A stretch of 9,142 nucleotides of DNA, taken from contig DRJB01000020.1 in the NCBI GenBank assembly GCA_011052355.1, forward strand, positions 1 to 9,142. Reading direction: 5' to 3'. Of the stretch, positions 6,024-9,142 are shown one piece after another. Below the pieces are notes generated by a model. That model saw nothing but the letters and a program-made list of their open reading frames with translations, was not told the origin of the DNA and made no database searches. The stretch is from Candidatus Kaiserbacteria bacterium. GTDB lineage: Bacteria > Patescibacteriota > Minisyncoccia > Phycocordibacterales > Phycocordibacteraceae. The translations under genes were made by a program, and so were the position numbers. Numbering within the stretch: the first letter of the stretch is position 1; every line of letters begins with the position of its first letter.

Positions 6024-7115
6024 ATGACAAAAGATTATTACGCGATACTTGGAGTTGACCGAAAGGCGACAAAAGACGACATAAAAAAAGCGTTTAGAAA
6101 ATTGGCGCAGAAACATCACCCCGACAAGGGGGGTGATGAAAATAAATTCAAGGAAGTGACCGAAGCATATTCAATTCTTTCAAACGAAAGGAAGCGTCGC
6201 GAGTATGATTCGTATGGAAGAACATTTGCCGGTGGAGGCGCCGGCGCCTCCACCGGCGGTTTTGATCCAAACCAGTTCTCCGGTGCACAAGGGCAGGGTT
6301 CACCATTTGGTGAATTTGATTTCTCAGATATATTCAGTGGATTTAGCGGTTTCGGTGATATCTTTACGGGCGGTGAAGGCGCTTCGCAAGTGGCGCGCGG
6401 TCGCGATATTTCAATTGATATTGAGATATCTTTCAAGGAAGCAATACTGGGTGCCAGGCGCTCTATGTTGATTGCAAAGGTGAGCAAATGTGAAGAATGC
6501 GTAGGTACAGGTGCAAAGAAGGGAACAAAAATGAAGGAATGTTCCGTATGCGGAGGGTCAGGACGCATGCACGAAACACGGAACTCAATCTTTGGAGCAT
6601 TTTCAGCAGTGCGCACATGTAAGGAATGTGAAGGTACCGGAAAAATCCCAACTGAGCGCTGTAATGTGTGTAGCGGACATGGTGTGTTGCGTCGCGAAGA
6701 AGAAATAAGTGTGTCAGTGCCCGCAGGTATTGATAATGGAGAGATGATTCGTCTACCGGGGCAAGGCGAAGCGGTAAAAAACGGGACTTCCGGTGATTTG
6801 TATGTAAAGGTACATGTAAAACCACATCCTATTTTTAAAAAAGAGGGAGTGAATATTGTGATGGATTTGCCAATTAAAATAACGGATGCACTTTTGGGAA
6901 GCACCGTTCCGGTTACACTCATTGATGATAAGGTACTTGAAATAAAAATACCGCAACTCTCAAATGCGGAAGAAACCTTGCGTGTGCGTGGAAAAGGAGT
7001 GCATGCGCAAGGTGCACAGGGTGATTTGCTCATTCGCGTTACAATCGCACTGCCGAAAAAGATTTCCTCACGTGCAAAAAAAGCGATTTCTGAACTAAAA
7101 GAAGAGGGGCTTTGA
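6024..7115 (+). CDS. dnaJ: co-chaperone DnaJ (type A Hsp40)
   Basis: DnaJ delivers clients to DnaK and stimulates its ATPase. The product is 363 residues (E. coli 376) with all type A parts. The J-domain (about 3-66) has the HPD motif at 32-34. The Gly/Phe-rich linker (about 67-125) begins with AGGGAGASTG at 69-78. The zinc-binding region has four CxxCxGxG repeats, with cysteines at 156/159, 173/176, 199/202 and 213/216, so two zinc sites are intact. The two C-terminal substrate domains follow (about 222-363; GDLYVKV, LRVRGKGV, GDLLIRV). The first ten linker codons are exactly a 30-bp DNA palindrome. It follows dnaK by 74 bases and completes the grpE-dnaK-dnaJ set. The nearest Shine-Dalgarno motif is 18 bases upstream. 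Confidence 0.98.
   Translation: MTKDYYAILGVDRKATKDDIKKAFRKLAQKHHPDKGGDENKFKEVTEAYSILSNERKRREYDSYGRTFAGGGAGASTGGFDPNQFSGAQGQGSPFGEFDFSDIFSGFSGFGDIFTGGEGASQVARGRDISIDIEISFKEAILGARRSMLIAKVSKCEECVGTGAKKGTKMKECSVCGGSGRMHETRNSIFGAFSAVRTCKECEGTGKIPTERCNVCSGHGVLRREEEISVSVPAGIDNGEMIRLPGQGEAVKNGTSGDLYVKVHVKPHPIFKKEGVNIVMDLPIKITDALLGSTVPVTLIDDKVLEIKIPQLSNAEETLRVRGKGVHAQGAQGDLLIRVTIALPKKISSRAKKAISELKEEGL
6228..6257. repeat. 30-bp perfect palindrome inside dnaJ
   Basis: GCCGGTGGAGGCGCC (6228-6242) is the exact reverse complement of GGCGCCTCCACCGGC (6243-6257), with no spacer. It begins on the first base of codon 69 and ends on the last base of codon 78, so it is exactly ten codons encoding AGGGAGASTG at the start of the flexible Gly/Phe linker. 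It is much more GC-rich than the flanking dnaJ sequence. The placement suggests a tolerated in-frame insertion. Confidence 0.92.
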
Positions 7116-7124
7116 TGTTATACT
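7116..7124 (+). promoter_or_regulatory. extended -10 promoter for the membrane protein gene
   Basis: TGTTATACT combines a TG extension (7116-7117) with -10 TATACT (7119-7124), directly after the dnaJ stop (TGA, 7113-7115). No good -35 is visible at 16-18 bases upstream. A start near 7131 would give a leader of about 10 nt before the ATG at 7141. The same nonamer occurs at 9120-9128. Confidence 0.45.
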
Positions 7125-7140
7125 ATTGCTGTAGTATTTT

Positions 7141-7656
7141 ATGCACAATACAATAATACAAACACAAACATTTGCAACGCACGCTCTTTCTTGGCTGATG
7201 TCATTTACAAGTGACTTCTTCATCGCACTCATTTTGTTCGCGATTGTCTTTGCTCTTGCATACTATCAAGGTCGTGGTCGCTTCATCGCACTCATACTCT
7301 CTTTGTATGTAGGGTATGCATTTTATATGGTCTTCCCCTTTATGTCGTTCATTCCGACCTCGTCTGCGGTTGTAACGCTTGTCGCCGATATCATTTTATT
7401 CGCCGTATTCGTATTTATATCATATAGCATATTAAACCGTGTGGTTATGTCTGATTCTTTTTTGATTAGCACGTTTGGCATTGTCATACTTTCTCTGTGC
7501 ATTACCGGATTTTTGTTGGCATTTGCATACCATGTTTTCCCGGTACGCAGTGTGTACACATTTACACACGCAACCGATGCAATTTTCGCTACGAAGACGT
7601 ATTTCTTCTGGTGGTTCACTGCCCCTGCTATCGGACTTTTCTTTTTGGTACGATAA
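7141..7656 (+). CDS. hypothetical five-helix membrane protein
   Basis: I do not recognise the family, and no catalytic motif is visible. The 171-residue product is strongly hydrophobic, with likely membrane segments at about 24-42, 47-67, 75-97, 107-130 and 153-170. The first loop is short and basic (YYQGRGR, 41-47), which suggests that it faces the cytoplasm. There is no cleavable signal peptide and no cysteine pair. Helices 1 and 2 both begin with FIALI (27-31 and 48-52), encoded by an identical 15-base direct repeat. A loose resemblance to CvpA-like small membrane proteins is possible but unproven. It lies between dnaJ and tyrS with its own likely extended -10 promoter; the start is the first ATG of the frame after the dnaJ stop. 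The promoter of tyrS overlaps its last codons. Confidence 0.8.
   Translation: MHNTIIQTQTFATHALSWLMSFTSDFFIALILFAIVFALAYYQGRGRFIALILSLYVGYAFYMVFPFMSFIPTSSAVVTLVADIILFAVFVFISYSILNRVVMSDSFLISTFGIVILSLCITGFLLAFAYHVFPVRSVYTFTHATDAIFATKTYFFWWFTAPAIGLFFLVR
7218..7295 (+). repeat. 15-bp direct repeat in the membrane protein gene
   Basis: CTTCATCGCACTCAT occurs at 7218-7232 and 7281-7295, exactly 63 bases (21 codons) apart in the same frame. Each copy encodes FIALI at the start of a predicted membrane helix. It may be the remnant of a helix-length duplication, or convergence between similar helix sequences. Confidence 0.7.
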
Positions 7657-7673
7657 CACTTTTTTGCTATACT
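7645..7673 (+). promoter_or_regulatory. tyrS promoter, apparently leaderless
   Basis: A -35 TTGGTA (7645-7650, 4 of 6), a 17-base spacer and an extended -10 TGCTATACT (7665-7673, hexamer TATACT at 7668-7673) form the best promoter in the window. Only 7 bases separate the -10 from the tyrS ATG, so transcription should start at or within a base or so of the start codon. The 10-bp palindrome ACTCTAGAGT (7671-7680) fills the -10/start interval. The -35 lies inside the last codons of the upstream gene. Confidence 0.65.
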
Positions 7674-7680
7674 CTAGAGT

Positions 7681-8934
7681 ATGGATATTGAAAAACAACT
7701 TTCAGAACGCGGGCTGATTGCCGATTTTTCCGCTCCGGTGAAGAAGATATTTGAGTGCAAGCGCACAGTATATCTTGGCATTGATCCAACAGCCGACTCA
7801 ATGCAATTGGGAAATCTGGCGGTGATTTTACTTATGAAGCGGCTTGGAGATGCCGGACACAAACTTGTGTTTTTGCTTGGTGGTGCGACCGGGTTGATTG
7901 GAGACCCGAGAGAGAAAGGTGAGAGACCTCTTATTGGTGCAGATATCGTACAAACTCGTACACAACTTTATGAAAAACAGCTTAAGAAACTTTTGGGTTC
8001 CATATCGTTTCGCATAGTGAATAATGCGGACTGGCTCTCTAAACTGGGGTTGATTGATTTCTTACGCGATGCGGGAAAATATTTCACGGTAAATGAGCTT
8101 GTTAAGCGCGACACTATCCGCCGACGTTTGGAAACACCAAACGAAAGCATTTCATATACGGAATTTACCTATGCTCTTTTGCAAGGATATGATTATCTTT
8201 TTCTCAACGAAAAGTATGGTTGCGATTTGCAAATAGGTGGTGCCGACCAATGGACAAACATACTCTCAGGTGTTGAACTGTTACGAAAGAAAAAAAGCAG
8301 GGAAGTATTCGCATTCACTCTTCCTCTTGTGACAGATGCCACCGGAAAAAAATTCGGAAAAACAGAAGGTAACGCTATATGGCTTGATTCGCAAAAAACC
8401 CTGCCCTTCTCTTTCTATCAGTTTTGGATGCAGCTACCGGATGATAATCTTGAAACATATTTTAAGTATTTTACATTTCTTACGTTGGTGGAAATTAAGA
8501 ATATTCTCAATGATCACAAAATAAAACCAAGTGAGCGTGTAGCACAAAAAGCACTTGCAAATGCAGTGACTGAAATAGTACATGGAAAAGAGGTGGCTAC
8601 TCAAAGTGCTACGGTAAGTGATGCGCTTTTTGGCAAACGTTCACTTGAACAACTTTCAAAAACGGAATGTGAAATGTTACGCAAAAATACACATTTTGTT
8701 ACTCTCTCAAAAAAAGATATTGCAAGTGTATACACACTCGCCGATGCTCTAGTTAAAAGTGGTCTGGCAACCTCAAAAGGTGATGCTCGTCGGCTCATTA
8801 CCGCGAAAGGTATCTATGTAAACGACACACAGGCTGACGACATCAATCAAAACATCACTATGGATGATTTTACCAATGCGATGATATTGTTGCGAAAAGG
8901 GAAACACGAGGTGCGATTGCTTATTTTGAAATAA
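7681..8934 (+). CDS. tyrS: tyrosyl-tRNA synthetase
   Basis: TyrRS activates tyrosine with ATP and charges tRNA-Tyr. The product is 417 residues, normal for the bacterial class Ic enzyme. The Rossmann core starts with YLGIDPTADS (31-40). The first signature, usually HIGH or HLGH, is here QLGN (42-45), so both histidines are replaced. Tyrosine-pocket residues match B. stearothermophilus: Y31 (Y34), Y164 (Y169), Q168 (Q173) and D171 (D176). GGADQW (187-192) and the KMSKS equivalent KFGKT (224-228) are intact. The C-terminal S4-like RNA-binding domain (about 350-417) has LVKSGLATSKGDARRLITAKGIYVND, suited to the long variable arm of tRNA-Tyr. The ATG lies 7 bases after a -10 box. The cognate tRNA gene begins 28 bases after the stop. 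Confidence 0.97.
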   Translation: MDIEKQLSERGLIADFSAPVKKIFECKRTVYLGIDPTADSMQLGNLAVILLMKRLGDAGHKLVFLLGGATGLIGDPREKGERPLIGADIVQTRTQLYEKQLKKLLGSISFRIVNNADWLSKLGLIDFLRDAGKYFTVNELVKRDTIRRRLETPNESISYTEFTYALLQGYDYLFLNEKYGCDLQIGGADQWTNILSGVELLRKKKSREVFAFTLPLVTDATGKKFGKTEGNAIWLDSQKTLPFSFYQFWMQLPDDNLETYFKYFTFLTLVEIKNILNDHKIKPSERVAQKALANAVTEIVHGKEVATQSATVSDALFGKRSLEQLSKTECEMLRKNTHFVTLSKKDIASVYTLADALVKSGLATSKGDARRLITAKGIYVNDTQADDINQNITMDDFTNAMILLRKGKHEVRLLILK

Positions 8935-8953
8935 CAGCAACATGCTATATACT
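8926..8953 (+). promoter_or_regulatory. likely tRNA-Tyr promoter
   Basis: TTGAAA (8926-8931), 16 bases, then TATACT (8948-8953) within TGCTATATACT. The -35 overlaps the last codons and stop of tyrS. The -10 ends 9 bases before the mature tRNA 5' end, so only a few leader bases would be removed by RNase P. The arrangement closely matches the dnaK promoter. It lets the tRNA be transcribed independently of tyrS. Confidence 0.55.
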
Positions 8954-8962
8954 TGCAATATT

Positions 8963-9045
8963 GCGTCGGTGGCAGAGTGGTCAATTGCAACAGGCTGTAA
9001 ACCTGTCGACTTCGGTCTACGAAGGTTCGAATCCTTCCCGGCGCA
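8963..9045 (+). tRNA. tRNA-Tyr (anticodon GUA)
   Basis: The gene folds as a class II tRNA of 83 nt including the discriminator. The acceptor GCGTCGG (8963-8969) pairs with CCGGCGC (9038-9044) with one U-G pair, and A73 is at 9045. The D-arm stem is GCA/TGC with GG in the loop. The anticodon stem ACAGG/CCTGT (8990-8994, 9002-9006) encloses CTGTAAA, with GTA at 8997-8999. The long variable arm (9007-9020) has stem GAC/GTC around TTCG. The T-arm GAAGG/CCTTC encloses TTCGAAT. The long variable arm and A73 are tyrosine identity features in bacteria. CCA is not encoded (CAG follows), so a CCA-adding enzyme is needed. Confidence 0.97.
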
Positions 9046-9119
9046 CAGAATAATCATGTACTTATTGAGAATGAAGTAGAATCTTTCTAAATTTACTACA
9101 CTTATTGCTGGTTACAGTA

Positions 9120-9128
9120 TGTTATACT
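9120..9128 (+). promoter_or_regulatory. extended -10 promoter pointing out of the window
   Basis: TGTTATACT (TATACT at 9123-9128) is identical to the site upstream of the membrane protein gene. It lies 75 bases after tRNA-Tyr in otherwise AT-rich sequence without any sizeable reading frame. No convincing -35 is seen. It presumably serves a gene starting just beyond 9142. Confidence 0.4.
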
Positions 9129-9142
9129 ATGTAAAATATAAA

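Noticed and set aside
6114..6138. A 9-bp inverted repeat CATCACCCC/GGGGTGATG over the HPD codons of dnaJ
   Set aside because: The residues HHPDKGGD are common in DnaJ, so the pairing can follow from protein constraint. The arms are short compared with the palindromes reported.
8773..9057. A 94-codon minus-strand open frame across tyrS and tRNA-Tyr
   Set aside because: Its GKDSNLRRPKSTGLQPVAIDHSATDA-like stretch is the translated complement of the tRNA gene, a well-known false protein.

Overview
The window is a compact, + strand run of ribosomal and chaperone genes from a bacterium. It looks most like a member of the Candidate Phyla Radiation (Patescibacteria), Parcubacteria-like. The reasons are divergent and trimmed ribosomal proteins (notably a short uL13), start codons almost without Shine-Dalgarno sites, an apparently leaderless tyrS, and DnaK, GrpE and TyrRS proteins that differ from the textbook forms at key positions. 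This assignment rests on gene character, not on a database search.

Layout. Positions 1-2970 hold the end of the alpha-type ribosomal operon: rpsK (3' end only), rpsD, rpoA, rplQ, then rplM and rpsI, with gaps of 5-48 bases. A large hairpin separates rpsI from grpE (3033-3671). A 301-base gap follows, holding three tandem hairpins, an inverted repeat over a likely -35 box, a likely dnaK promoter and a leader of about 90 nt. Then come dnaK (3973-5949) and dnaJ (6024-7115). No hrcA and no CIRCE operator is visible. After dnaJ come a five-helix membrane protein of unknown function (7141-7656), tyrS (7681-8934) and the cognate tRNA-Tyr(GUA) (8963-9045). Another promoter-like site at the right edge points out of the window.

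The genes cover transcription (RNA polymerase alpha), ribosome assembly and decoding (uS11, uS4, bL17, uL13, uS9), protein folding (the GrpE-DnaK-DnaJ cycle) and tyrosine charging (TyrRS with its own tRNA next door).

The most unusual feature is a set of long, perfect or near-perfect palindromes, GC-rich or with GC-rich ends, that begin with CCG (GCCGG in dnaJ, TTCCGG after rpsI) and end with its complement. Two lie between genes (2978-3015, 3763-3801) and two lie inside genes (rplQ 2021-2047; dnaJ 6228-6257, where the palindrome is exactly ten in-frame codons). None has the U-tract of a standard intrinsic terminator. They could be a dispersed palindromic element family or an unusual class of hairpin signal. 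A second theme is a shared promoter form with -10 TATACT, seen at five intergenic sites and at no other + strand position that I found. I see no CRISPR array, transposase, phage gene or defence system.
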